Shown one piece after another: positions 23,580 through 30,790 of a stretch of DNA of 44,087 nt (the stretch's first letter is position 1; every line of letters starts with the position of its first letter). The position numbers and the translations under genes were made by a program. Where the stretch lies: contig CANRFR010000010.1 of the NCBI GenBank assembly GCA_947629945.1, forward strand, positions 1 through 44,087, in the 5' to 3' direction. The notes under the pieces are model-generated. The model ran no database searches, was not told the origin of the DNA, and was given only the letters and a program-made list of their open reading frames with translations. The stretch is from an uncultured Clostridia bacterium (GTDB taxonomy: Bacteria > Bacillota > Clostridia > Oscillospirales > Ruminococcaceae).

Positions 23580-24707
23580 TTATTCGTTAGGAAGATCGCC
23601 CAGAATTTCGAAACAATTCAGCATAAACTCTGCCATGGTTTTTATTACCGGTATTGTTACGGAATTTCCGAATTGCTTATATTGTTGTGCTTGTGACAAT
23701 CCGGGTGGGAACGAAAATTGATCAATACCATTTTCATCAATAAACGCATAATTGATGAACCCCTGTAGTTTTCCCCATTCTCTTGGTGTCATCACGCGAA
23801 TTCCTTTATCGTTCAACGGCGTCTTTTTTGTGGGAATGTCCGTGCCGGCTATCCCTTCCTGAGGATCAAAAACCAAATTGCGCTCTTTTCCGGATCCCCC
23901 CGTAGCCATTATTGTATTCGCGATCGGATGAGGGGTTTGCGGCATATTGACTATTTTATAACCGAAGCCGTTCCCTTTATTCTTTTCGCGCTCTTTGTGC
24001 TTTTCCAAGGTTTCCAAATAGCCGGATGACATATAATACTTAGGTTCCGCATGTAATTCAAGTAGACCATTCAGATCTTCATATAAGTTTAAATCGTTTC
24101 CTTCCGGTAAACGGTTTGCGATCCTTCCCAACAATTCGTTGCCATATCTCTGCCTGTCAAATGCCATAATATATGTTCGAGGTCTGTTTTGAGGAACACC
24201 GAAATTTTTGGAGTTTCGAATAAAACTTTTCCAATTATATGTCTGTTCGCCGTTTTCGTTATAATCAACGCCAATAACCTTATAGTTCAACGTGTTTTCC
24301 AGTCTTGAAATAATTGTTTTAAATGTGTTCCCATCGTCATGGCGGACGAGGTTATCAACATTTTCAAGGAAAATCGAACGGGGTTTGGTTAATTCGATTA
24401 TTTCGGCAATGTGATCAAATATGATCCCTTTTTCTTCATCATTGAAACCTTCTTCCAATCCCGCACGGCTGAATGTTTGACACGGGAAGCCTGCAAGAAG
24501 GACATCGTATGGATTGTTGCGCAATTTTTGTTTGAATTCATCAGAAGTTAAATCATTATACGGATCCCCGCTATACAAATGCGAATATGTCATACAAGCA
24601 TATTTGTCGATCTCGGCAGAAATAACGTTAACGAATTCTCCCGTCAGTTCAAATCCTTTTCTTATTCCGCCTATTCCGGCACACAGATCAATTGTTCTAA
24701 ATGGCAT
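23580..24707 (-). CDS. DNA (cytosine-5)-methyltransferase
   Basis: The 375-residue methylase has the C5 motifs in order: I (DLCAGIGGIRKGFE, SAM site), IV (GFPCQTFSRAG with catalytic Cys), VI (ENVDN), VIII (QNRPRTYIMAF), IX (TPREWGKLQGF) and X (QYKQFGNSV). The target-recognition region (about 190-290) does not reveal the site. The ATG at 24707 is chosen over an upstream in-frame start, since the family begins MxFRTIDLCAG and GGGAGAG precedes it. The start overlaps the last base of the nuclease gene (TAATG). It marks self DNA in a restriction-like locus. Confidence 0.95.
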   Translation of the reverse strand: MPFRTIDLCAGIGGIRKGFELTGEFVNVISAEIDKYACMTYSHLYSGDPYNDLTSDEFKQKLRNNPYDVLLAGFPCQTFSRAGLEEGFNDEEKGIIFDHIAEIIELTKPRSIFLENVDNLVRHDDGNTFKTIISRLENTLNYKVIGVDYNENGEQTYNWKSFIRNSKNFGVPQNRPRTYIMAFDRQRYGNELLGRIANRLPEGNDLNLYEDLNGLLELHAEPKYYMSSGYLETLEKHKEREKNKGNGFGYKIVNMPQTPHPIANTIMATGGSGKERNLVFDPQEGIAGTDIPTKKTPLNDKGIRVMTPREWGKLQGFINYAFIDENGIDQFSFPPGLSQAQQYKQFGNSVTIPVIKTMAEFMLNCFEILGDLPNE

Positions 24708-25123
24708 TATCTTCTCTCCCAAAACGCTTTTTCGATTTTGTCCGCACATTCGCTCACATTATGTTTGATCTCATACCCCCAAAAACGAAGGACAAGCCAA
24801 CCGTCCGATTGCAATGCGGCATTTACTTCAGCATCTCTCTGCATATTTCTTTCAATTTTTTTGATCCAAAAGTCACGGTTTGATTTAATATCGTTTTGCC
24901 TGTTTTCCCAATCAAATCCATGAAAGAACTCGCTATCAACAAAGATCGCAATCTTTTTGCCGATAAAGGCAATGTCGGGTTTTCCTGTTATTGAGGCAAC
25001 GTTTTTCCTGTAACGCAGGTTCCGTTTCCACAGTTCTTTTCGCAACAGGATTTCGATCTTTGAGTCTTTGTTTTTTATCTGTCGCATATTATAACTGATT
25101 TGTTCTTGCGTTTTGTTACTCAT
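24707..25123 (-). CDS. vsr: Vsr-like DNA mismatch/very-short-patch endonuclease
   Basis: The 138-residue protein has the Vsr layout: NMRQIKNKDSKIEILLRKEL at the start, YRKNVASITGKPDIAF with the metal-binding Asp, IAIFVDSEFFHGFDW, then FWIKKIERNMQRD, and LQSDGWLVLRFWGYEI near the end. The usual FVDGCFWHGC is altered here to FVDSEFFHGFDW, so the zinc-type Cys is missing. Vsr nicks at T:G mismatches left by 5-methylcytosine deamination. In loci like this it could instead be the restricting nuclease. The ATG at 25123 overlaps the regulator stop, and a GTG at 25132 is possible. Confidence 0.88.
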   Translation of the reverse strand: MSNKTQEQISYNMRQIKNKDSKIEILLRKELWKRNLRYRKNVASITGKPDIAFIGKKIAIFVDSEFFHGFDWENRQNDIKSNRDFWIKKIERNMQRDAEVNAALQSDGWLVLRFWGYEIKHNVSECADKIEKAFWERR

Positions 25124-25490
25124 TTTCTTCACCGAATCTTTCAGCTACCTTATGCCAATCGGAATCGTTTTTTTCGGATTTCATACCGACAAGTATGGCT
25201 TGGTAGATATTGGGGTTAGAGTAAAAATACTTGGCAATATCATGAGGGATCGAGCCTCTTTCTTCAGCTGCCAAAAACCTTAGCTTTACAGCGTCCGTTT
25301 CATCAAGTGACAGTGTATGAATTATTTGCTCCAAAAGCTCCCCTTGAGGCGGCGCATTTTTGCCTTGTTCAATAAGCGAGACCATCATTTTACCGCGACC
25401 AATTGCGGATGCCAAGTCCGCCTGGGTAACAGCGGGGTTGCGATTAAGGCGTAACTGCCTGAGAAATTTGCCAAATCTCAAGTTGTCCAC
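25116..25490 (-). CDS. XRE-family HTH regulator of the methylase operon
   Basis: The protein has 124 residues with an HTH at about 5-65 (NPAVTQADLASAIGRGKMMV, SLIEQGKNAPP), then a helical tail. It is likely an autoregulating, controller-type repressor or activator of the modification genes. The start is set at the GTG at 25490. The longer frame from 25505 would begin inside the ribosome site GGAGGTGA, which sits five bases before this GTG. First gene of a three-gene operon (regulator, nuclease, methylase) with overlapping ends. Confidence 0.85.
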   Translation of the reverse strand: MDNLRFGKFLRQLRLNRNPAVTQADLASAIGRGKMMVSLIEQGKNAPPQGELLEQIIHTLSLDETDAVKLRFLAAEERGSIPHDIAKYFYSNPNIYQAILVGMKSEKNDSDWHKVAERFGEENE

Positions 25491-25530
25491 AATTGTCACC
25501 TCCATAAGAAATAAGTAAATTTATATATTT

Positions 25531-25559
25531 ATTATAAAATATTTTTCGCTATTTGTCAA
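25531..25559 (-). promoter_or_regulatory. Consensus promoter of the regulator-nuclease-methylase operon
   Basis: Read leftward: TTGACA, 17-base spacer, TATAAT, about 40 bases before the GTG. AT-rich surroundings could hold the regulator's operator. I see no clear inverted repeat. Confidence 0.9.
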
Positions 25560-25674
25560 CCCTTTTTCACAAAGAGTTGTGGAGGATCATTGTTTTTACG
25601 TTTTGACCTTGATGAAACCGCTTCCACTTTTCCGCTTCATATAGTTTGTCTTATGCTTTGTCTAAGCTTTAGCT

Positions 25675-27216
25675 TTATTGCTTGAAATCCCCATTAAACT
25701 CCAGCACCACATCAATCCCGCCATCCTCGTCGTTGAACACCTTGACCTCTTTCAGCATCCGCAAGTTGGCGTCCGACACATAGCCGCTTGAGATTATCTC
25801 GTTCAGCAGCTCGGAGGTGCTTTTCAGGCTGTCACGCTTTTGGCGGCTTACCTCGTTGTATTTTTGACTGTCGGATATCTTCTGCTCCAGTTCCGCGATC
25901 TCATTCTCGCGCTTCTCAATCATGCTGTCGTAATATTCAGATCGGGTTTTATCCGTGACCTTGCCCATGATCAAATCCTCGATCTGATTTTTCAAGGCGG
26001 TGATCTTCTCTGTATATCGCTTGATGTTCTGCTCGTAAAGCGGCTTTTTCCTTATCCAATCTTTGATGATCTGCTCGTATTGTTCGCTTTCCGCAACCAC
26101 CTTATCGCGTATATAAATCAACTGTTTGTTGACGATCTCATCGAGCTGCGACTGATGTATTCGGTGCGGTGTGCAGTATTGTTTTCCATATCTGTGGTGG
26201 TTGTTGCAGGTGTATTCAACGTATTCCTTTCCCTGCCAGTTACGCCTTTTCGCTATCAAGATCGCGCCGCAGTCTCCGCATCTTATCAGCCCCGAATAGC
26301 GATGAATTATTTTACCACGCCCCGCTCTGACGTTGGATTTCGGGCGCTGTTCGAGAAGAAATTGCGCCTGAGCCCACATCTGCTTGTCTATTATCGGCGG
26401 CAGAAAATCCTCGTGGCGGTAGCGTTCCTCATCGGGAATTTCCTTTCGTGTATGGTAGATCTTTGAGATAGAAGTCTTGTGATTTACAAGCGTTCCCGTG
26501 TAGCTTTCGTTTTGGAGAAGCCGTTTTACGGCGGTCTGTGTCCAAAGGAACTTTTTGCACATCTCGGTTCGGGTAGAGCTTATTTTTCTATGCGAGAAAT
26601 ATTCGGGAGATTTGATACCTCGTTTATTAAAATCTCTGGCAATAGCGGTTATTCCATGCCCACCGATATATCGTTGGAACACCTCGCGGATTATCTCCGC
26701 GGCTGTTTCATCAATGAGAACCTCTCCCGTATTCTTGTCCTTGTAGTACCCCATCGGGAGGTTGACAACCAGACCTGTCTTTTGCTTTTGACGTATTCCC
26801 GCGCGGACTTTCTTGCCTATATCTTTAGCGTAGAAGTCGTTGAATATTTGCTTGAACCCGATCAGCAGATCGTCGTTTTCATTCGTGGTATCTATGCCCT
26901 CTGTGACCGATATGACCTTGACATTGTTCTCTCGAAGGTGGTCAATAAAGAGCGCGGTCTGCGTCCTGTGCCGTCCTAATCTTGACAGATCTTTTACCAG
27001 AACCGCCTCGACCTTGCCCTCATCAACTGCGTTTTCAAGTTCGTTCAAGCCCTTGCGGTCGAAGGTCATTCCCGAGACATTGTCGTCAAAACTTTCGCCG
27101 ACGACCTCGTAATTGTTCTGACGAGCATAGTCGATAAGTATTTGCCGCTGGTTCTGTAAGCTGTTCATTTCCTCGTCCTCATCGCGGGACAGTCGATAGT
27201 AAAGCCATGCTTTCAT
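25675..27216 (-). CDS. Large serine recombinase (site-specific integrase)
   Basis: The 513-residue protein has a resolvase catalytic domain (1-150) with the YYRLS motif placing the nucleophile at Ser10 and the helper arginines in LVKDLSRLGRHR. A recombinase domain follows (about 160-290, LPMGYYKDKNTGEVLIDE, LLQNESYTGTL). A zinc ribbon has Cys pairs at about 313/316 and 336/347, and a long coiled coil (about 395-465) is typical of integrases that need a directionality factor. It has the Tn4451/TndX-type layout. It is the obvious enzyme for the att sites at the tRNA-Leu halves. ATG start, AAAGGATGATAAT upstream. It follows two small genes that may regulate it. Confidence 0.95.
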   Translation of the reverse strand: MKAWLYYRLSRDEDEEMNSLQNQRQILIDYARQNNYEVVGESFDDNVSGMTFDRKGLNELENAVDEGKVEAVLVKDLSRLGRHRTQTALFIDHLRENNVKVISVTEGIDTTNENDDLLIGFKQIFNDFYAKDIGKKVRAGIRQKQKTGLVVNLPMGYYKDKNTGEVLIDETAAEIIREVFQRYIGGHGITAIARDFNKRGIKSPEYFSHRKISSTRTEMCKKFLWTQTAVKRLLQNESYTGTLVNHKTSISKIYHTRKEIPDEERYRHEDFLPPIIDKQMWAQAQFLLEQRPKSNVRAGRGKIIHRYSGLIRCGDCGAILIAKRRNWQGKEYVEYTCNNHHRYGKQYCTPHRIHQSQLDEIVNKQLIYIRDKVVAESEQYEQIIKDWIRKKPLYEQNIKRYTEKITALKNQIEDLIMGKVTDKTRSEYYDSMIEKRENEIAELEQKISDSQKYNEVSRQKRDSLKSTSELLNEIISSGYVSDANLRMLKEVKVFNDEDGGIDVVLEFNGDFKQ

Positions 27217-27302
27217 ATTATCATCCTTTCTGTTTTGGCACGCGCACTCGGCAGTGCTGCGTTACCACAACACTACCACATTGCGCTCGAAATATCCAGC
27301 GG

Positions 27303-27482
27303 TTATTTCGCTTTTGACGGATTTTCTACATTACCGACAAGAGCGTTCTCCTGTAATTTGGGCAGTTTATCCGAAATCAAATAATCGGAGATCATGCCTT
27401 TCATAAATGCTCTGAACGCTTCCTTATTACCGGAGTATCTTGCCATAATAAAGCTGATCTTAGGTTCTTTGAGTTTTTTCAA
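27303..27482 (-). CDS. Small element protein upstream of the recombinase
   Basis: A TTG start overlapping the preceding TGA by four bases (TTGA), with GGGGAGGAC eight bases upstream, opens a 59-residue frame: KKLKEPKISFIMARYSGNK, then EAFRAFMKGMISDYLISDKL, ending in NPSKAK. It is basic and helical with no known motif. Its place directly before the recombinase and after the ribbon-helix-helix gene fits a directionality or accessory factor, but that is inference. It ends 87 bases before the recombinase start. Confidence 0.7.
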   Translation of the reverse strand: MKKLKEPKISFIMARYSGNKEAFRAFMKGMISDYLISDKLPKLQENALVGNVENPSKAK

Positions 27483-27895
27483 ATAGTGTCCTCCCCATTT
27501 TGAAATCTGACCGCGCTCTCAAAACTGATCGCGCCGTTTATGTGCCTAACTTCATCAACACACATCGCGTGGAGCTCTCGCAAGGTATCTTCGTCAACAT
27601 CGTTCGCGGCAGCTAATGTGTGAGCGATCTTACCGAGTTCAACCGCCATCTTGAACATATTTCGGTTCATGCGCTGTTCGCAGCCGTTGACGACAGCCTC
27701 CATTGTGGAAGTGATCATCGGCGATAAGTAGTTTACGTTTTTCTCCTGTTTGAGGTAGCCAAGATAGAACTTTATCGCCTTTTCTATGAACTCGCTCTTG
27801 GAGCGACAGTTGTCTGATTCGTAAGTATTTTCAATCTCTCCGTCCGTTGATGGGTAAATCCACAATGGTACTCTAATTTTGGTTTCATGCTCCAT
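27479..27895 (-). CDS. Ribbon-helix-helix-like element protein
   Basis: The 138-residue protein has an N-terminal part (ETKIRVPLWIYPSTDGEI, then RSKSEFIEKAIKFYLGYLK) with the strand-helix-helix order of RHH DNA-binding proteins. A helical C-terminal region of about 80 residues follows (MITSTMEAVVNGCEQRMNRN). It may be a regulator, a partition-type protein, or an accessory of a relaxase that is not present. The ATG at 27895 is preferred because GAAAGGAG lies before it. First of the three-gene run to the recombinase. Confidence 0.75.
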   Translation of the reverse strand: MEHETKIRVPLWIYPSTDGEIENTYESDNCRSKSEFIEKAIKFYLGYLKQEKNVNYLSPMITSTMEAVVNGCEQRMNRNMFKMAVELGKIAHTLAAANDVDEDTLRELHAMCVDEVRHINGAISFESAVRFQNGEDTI

Positions 27896-28025
27896 AGAAA
27901 CTCCTTTCATTCATCTAAGAATTGGCTTAACCGCTTGCATTGCATTAGAGCAGGTGCACCTGAATTCAGCCAAACAGGCGGTTACAGCCACCTTATTTCT
28001 TGCACTTCCTTTTCCACAATTCGCC

Positions 28026-28074
28026 TAACAGCGGTCGGCTTTGCCGTCCGCTGTTATCGCCGGGTACACCCGGC
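28026..28074. other. Two adjacent hairpins in an otherwise empty gap
   Basis: A 14-bp near-perfect stem (TAACAGCGG...CCGCTGTTA, 28026-28056) is followed by GCCGGGT-AC-ACCCGGC (28059-28074). The gap 27896-28091 shows nothing else. They could be a terminator, a recombination or transfer site, or a replication signal for the nearby RepA-like protein. Confidence 0.5.
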
Positions 28075-28091
28075 TTTAACTTGCATGAAAA

Positions 28092-28322
28092 TCATAACCT
28101 CGCCCCTGCCCGATTCTGACTTGAAATCTGCTCAAATAACTCCTGCATTTTGCTCGGTTTGATGTTCTGCTCAAACTCGCTCGGAAACGGCTCAAATTTC
28201 GCTCCGTATTTGCTCGGCGAGGTGTTACTCTACTCGGCGGGAAACCTCGCTAAAACCGCCCGTCAAGCATCGGGAAAGGCGGGAACGATGATCCCGTCCT
28301 TAGCAAGACTTGATTTCATCAT
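28092..28322 (-). pseudogene. Interrupted 76-codon reading frame (internal TGA and TAG)
   Basis: Directly after the RepA-like stop, one frame runs MMKSSLAKDGIIVPAFPDA, TGA, RAVLARFPAE, TAG, then SNTSPSKYGAKFEPFPSEFE and QNIKPSKMQELFEQISSQNR to a final TGA. The three segments read as one coherent hydrophilic protein with repeated FPxE pieces. They sit in the same frame, so two point mutations to stop would explain it. Only the final 18 codons could start at a Met after the stops. It is probably a decayed small protein of the element core. Recoding is possible but not supported by any signal. Confidence 0.5.
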
Positions 28323-29462
28323 TTACGCCGCCATTGCTATGAGCGCATCACCCTGCGTTCGTTCAACAGGGACAGCATAATTTTCACTTGAAAGATCGAT
28401 GCTGCCAGTCTCGATCAAGCTGTAATCAGCATTTGCGACATCTTCAGGGACGGAAGGAACAGCATTTTTCGTACACAATTTTCTACCGCCACTGCTGTCC
28501 CTCTCGGAAGTGTAGCTGATAAATATTTTGCGCGTGCCGTTGCTTTTTGTTTTTCCGTAGTCAATTCCAAGAGCGCGGATCTCATCATCGTGTTGGAGCA
28601 GATCGCGGTAGAGCCAGTTGCTGTTAAATTCCTGTTCAGGGAATTTTTCTTTCAGCATAGAACAAATTTCCGAAGCAGTTCCGCTTACCGAATTTTTCTC
28701 CAGCATAAAATCATGAATTGTGAAGGAGAAAATATCCGACGCACTTTCGGGCGCATCATCGAGCAATATCCACTTGGACTTCTCTCTTTTCAAATTCAAC
28801 TCCAGCGAAGGTGCGCCTCTGCCGCTGATGTGGAGCTTCGCGTTTTCACCGCTGCGAGTGAACACAAGCAAACCGTCAGCGCAGCCTGCTATGCCATTCG
28901 TTCCCGAAATGAGATTGTTGGGATTTGAATCGCGAGCCTTGCGGTTGTGATGAACAAGAACGATAGCGATCCCGAGTTGGTCGGCAATACCTTTTAGAAC
29001 AGAAAGCTCTTGATAATCCGCGCCGTACTTTGTGTCAATGTTGTTCCTGATTTTCTGAAGCGTATCGATAACTATCAGTTTCAATTCTGGAAACATCTTC
29101 TTGCAATCCCGAAGATCTTCCTCCAAGCCGCTGCCGATCGAATTTGCGAGCATTGTGAAGAACTGATTCTCGCTTGGCTCATCTGTCAACTCATACATTC
29201 GCGACTGCAAACTGACGAACGTATCCTCAAGCGCCATGTACACGACTTGACCGCGCTCGGTTTTCCTGCCGAAAAAATCTCCGCCCTTTGCGACTGCTAG
29301 ACACATATCGAGCATCATCCACGACTTGCCGATCTTCGGATCTCCGGACAAAATATGGATGCCGGGATAGATCATCCCGTCAACTATGAACCTCTGTTTT
29401 TTCATCGGTGTGTTCATAATTTCTACGCTGCTGATAAGCTCCAACTTTTTTCTTTCGCCCAT
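28323..29462 (-). CDS. RepA-like RecA-fold ATPase of the element
   Basis: The 379-residue protein has a hexameric-helicase/RecA fold: Walker A GDPKIGKSW near residue 40, EDTFVSLQSR, Walker B KLIVIDTLQK near 130, and AIVLVHHNRKARDSNPN, the sensor/H-motif seen in plasmid RepA and phage replication ATPases. A C-terminal DNA-binding-like segment (SEICSMLKEKFPEQEFNSNW) follows. It is likely to support replication or maintenance of the excised circle. ATG at 29462 with GGGAGG. A hairpin with a T-rich tail lies in its leader, suggesting attenuation. Confidence 0.85.
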   Translation of the reverse strand: MGERKKLELISSVEIMNTPMKKQRFIVDGMIYPGIHILSGDPKIGKSWMMLDMCLAVAKGGDFFGRKTERGQVVYMALEDTFVSLQSRMYELTDEPSENQFFTMLANSIGSGLEEDLRDCKKMFPELKLIVIDTLQKIRNNIDTKYGADYQELSVLKGIADQLGIAIVLVHHNRKARDSNPNNLISGTNGIAGCADGLLVFTRSGENAKLHISGRGAPSLELNLKREKSKWILLDDAPESASDIFSFTIHDFMLEKNSVSGTASEICSMLKEKFPEQEFNSNWLYRDLLQHDDEIRALGIDYGKTKSNGTRKIFISYTSERDSSGGRKLCTKNAVPSVPEDVANADYSLIETGSIDLSSENYAVPVERTQGDALIAMAA

Positions 29463-29490
29463 TAAATTCCTCCCGTCAAATAAATTTTCC

Positions 29491-29522
29491 GAAAACAAAA
29501 TCCCGCCGATGAACAGCGGGAT
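29491..29522 (-). terminator. Terminator-like hairpin in the leader of the RepA-like gene
   Basis: Read leftward: ATCCCGC, nine-base loop, GCGGGAT, TTTTGTTTT. It ends about 30 bases before the ATG. It may end the transcript of the HTH gene or attenuate the ATPase gene. Confidence 0.65.
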
Positions 29523-29674
29523 CGCCCTCTATAAACCTACCGACATAAGGAAAAGATTTTATGCACGGGGAAATTATAATTTTTAGTTTTGTATGGTTGC
29601 ACAAATTTTTATAATCGATTATATGAATTTTGCACATGATCGTTTTGTGAGAAACATAATCAGCCAACGCTTGA

Positions 29675-30472
29675 TTATGCGTCGGCTGATAAGAAGCTTC
29701 TGAATTTTTTGATCTTGCGCGAGATCGTACTTTGGGAAACACCAAGTCGTTCGGCAATTTCGCTTTGGGTGTGACCCTCGGACAATAAACTGATGATCTC
29801 GCGTTCCTGTTCGGTAGAACTGTTGATAAGGCTCTCGATAAGAATATGTATATCTGCTGCGGTTTCGACATTCGTTTTATCGGGGATCTGCGGCGATTCG
29901 TCGTCCGGAAAGCGCTCTGCCATTTCGTCAAGTGACCCGACCTTCATTTTTGCGCGAGTGTGATTCCATTTTTTGATGTGATCCATTCGAGGGTAGTTCA
30001 AGGCTTTGTTCGGGTTGAAGTCCTCGTCGCACGAATACTCCTTTGCGGTTTTCGATATTCCCTCAATGTCCAAAGTTTGCATGAGCGCGTTTGTTGTATT
30101 ATGGAGCGCTTCATCGCTGCTTTTCCTCTTTAAAAACATCGGTATGATAAAACGCCAAAGCATTTTCCAAAACGTTTTCTTATTATCGCACAGCCTGACC
30201 ACGTTATCCGCGATGATACGCTGGACTCTATCCCTGATAAGCTCCGGAGGAAAGTCCTTTGAGTAACACTCCTGCGGATGTGTCAGTCCTAATGACTTCG
30301 AGATAGATTTCCACTCCGAATTAACGATACGTAGCACTCTGTTATAGAGCTTCAATTGCTTTTCGGTATATTCGGACGGGTCCTTGACGGGCATAGTAGA
30401 AAAGTCGTTGTTGTGGAATTGCTCTCTGAGCCTGTCCAATGTTATTTCTTCTTTATTAAATAGGTCTGACAT
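29675..30472 (-). CDS. Element regulator with C-terminal sigma-region-4/LuxR-like HTH
   Basis: The 265-residue protein has a poorly conserved N-terminal 200 residues that are charged and partly helical. The C-terminus EREIISLLSEGHTQSEIAER followed by LGVSQSTISRKIKKF is a clear tetrahelical HTH as in sigma-70 region 4 or transposase-type regulators. It is probably the first gene of the element core transcript and a candidate controller of it. ATG with GGAGGATAG. A consensus promoter and an operator-like repeat lie upstream, and a hairpin (29663-29692) overlaps its end. Confidence 0.75.
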   Translation of the reverse strand: MSDLFNKEEITLDRLREQFHNNDFSTMPVKDPSEYTEKQLKLYNRVLRIVNSEWKSISKSLGLTHPQECYSKDFPPELIRDRVQRIIADNVVRLCDNKKTFWKMLWRFIIPMFLKRKSSDEALHNTTNALMQTLDIEGISKTAKEYSCDEDFNPNKALNYPRMDHIKKWNHTRAKMKVGSLDEMAERFPDDESPQIPDKTNVETAADIHILIESLINSSTEQEREIISLLSEGHTQSEIAERLGVSQSTISRKIKKFRSFLSADA

Positions 30473-30513
30473 CTATCCTCCATTATCTCAACTACCGTTT
30501 TGGTACTTTTGAT

Positions 30514-30534
30514 GGGGTACACATCCGATACCCC
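30514..30534. promoter_or_regulatory. Operator-like inverted repeat
   Basis: GGGGTA and TACCCC are separated by nine bases, in the leader between the promoter and the HTH gene. It could be a binding site for that regulator or a leader hairpin. Confidence 0.5.
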
Positions 30535-30559
30535 ACCCTATATTCACACTTGCCTTTCT

Positions 30560-30588
30560 ATTATACAACACAAACAAAATCTTGTCAA
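30560..30588 (-). promoter_or_regulatory. Consensus promoter of the element core operon
   Basis: Read leftward: TTGACA, 17-base spacer, TATAAT, giving a leader of about 80 bases to the HTH gene. Confidence 0.9.
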
Positions 30589-30644
30589 TAGGAATTTGTT
30601 ATTTTTGCACAAAGGCTGTTGAGGAATGTCGGATTTTAAAGGGC

Positions 30645-30673
30645 TTGACAAAACCGCTTATATGTGGTAAAAT
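30645..30673 (+). promoter_or_regulatory. tRNA-like promoter reading out through the right junction
   Basis: TTGACA (30645-30650), 17-base spacer, TAAAAT (30668-30673). About 40 bases downstream lie a D-arm-like remnant (TGCGATTGGC), the element arm and the tRNA 3' half, so the half-tRNA could be transcribed. Confidence 0.65.
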
Positions 30674-30712
30674 ATAATTATATTGTTGGTGCGATTGGCG
30701 GGCTTAAAAAAT

Positions 30713-30784
30713 CCACTGTAGTGTCGCTGCCATTAGGTTCCAATTTCGAGAGAAGTGCAGGTTCGATTCCTGTCGGGCGCACCA
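30713..30784 (+). pseudogene. Right junction (attR): inverted arm plus tRNA-Leu 3' half
   Basis: 30713-30731 is CCACTGTAGTGTCGCTGCC, the complement of the left arm with two mismatches to J3. From 30733 follows TTAGGTTCCAA, a class II variable arm, T-arm with TTCGATT, CGGGCGC, A and CCA. That is the anticodon loop to 3' end of a tRNA-Leu whose acceptor pairs 7/7 with GCGCCCG of J3 and J4. Its anticodon-stem strand TCCAA pairs with their TTGGA. Confidence 0.88.
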
Positions 30785-30790
30785 TACACG

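Larger units (their letters stand above)
18266..30732. mobile_element. Serine-recombinase element integrated in tRNA-Leu(UAG)
   Basis: The limits are the last base of the tRNA 5' half (J4) and the start of the 3' half on the right. An alternative left limit is J3 at 17779. Joining the two arms predicts an attP with 19-base near-palindromic arms around A-TT-G, and an attB equal to the anticodon stem-loop (GGATTTAGGTTCC). The TT core covers loop position 33 and the first anticodon base. Contents from left: DinB-like gene, an old junction, intact tRNA-Leu(UAG), a defence-like cargo on the minus strand, then recombinase, small proteins, RepA-like ATPase and HTH regulator. No relaxase or mating genes are seen, so transfer would need help or a phage. 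The cargo is AT-richer than the flanks. Confidence 0.75.

Noticed and set aside
25675-30472. Conjugative element (ICE)
   Set aside because: No relaxase, coupling protein or mating-channel gene is present. Only integration, replication-like and regulatory genes are seen.
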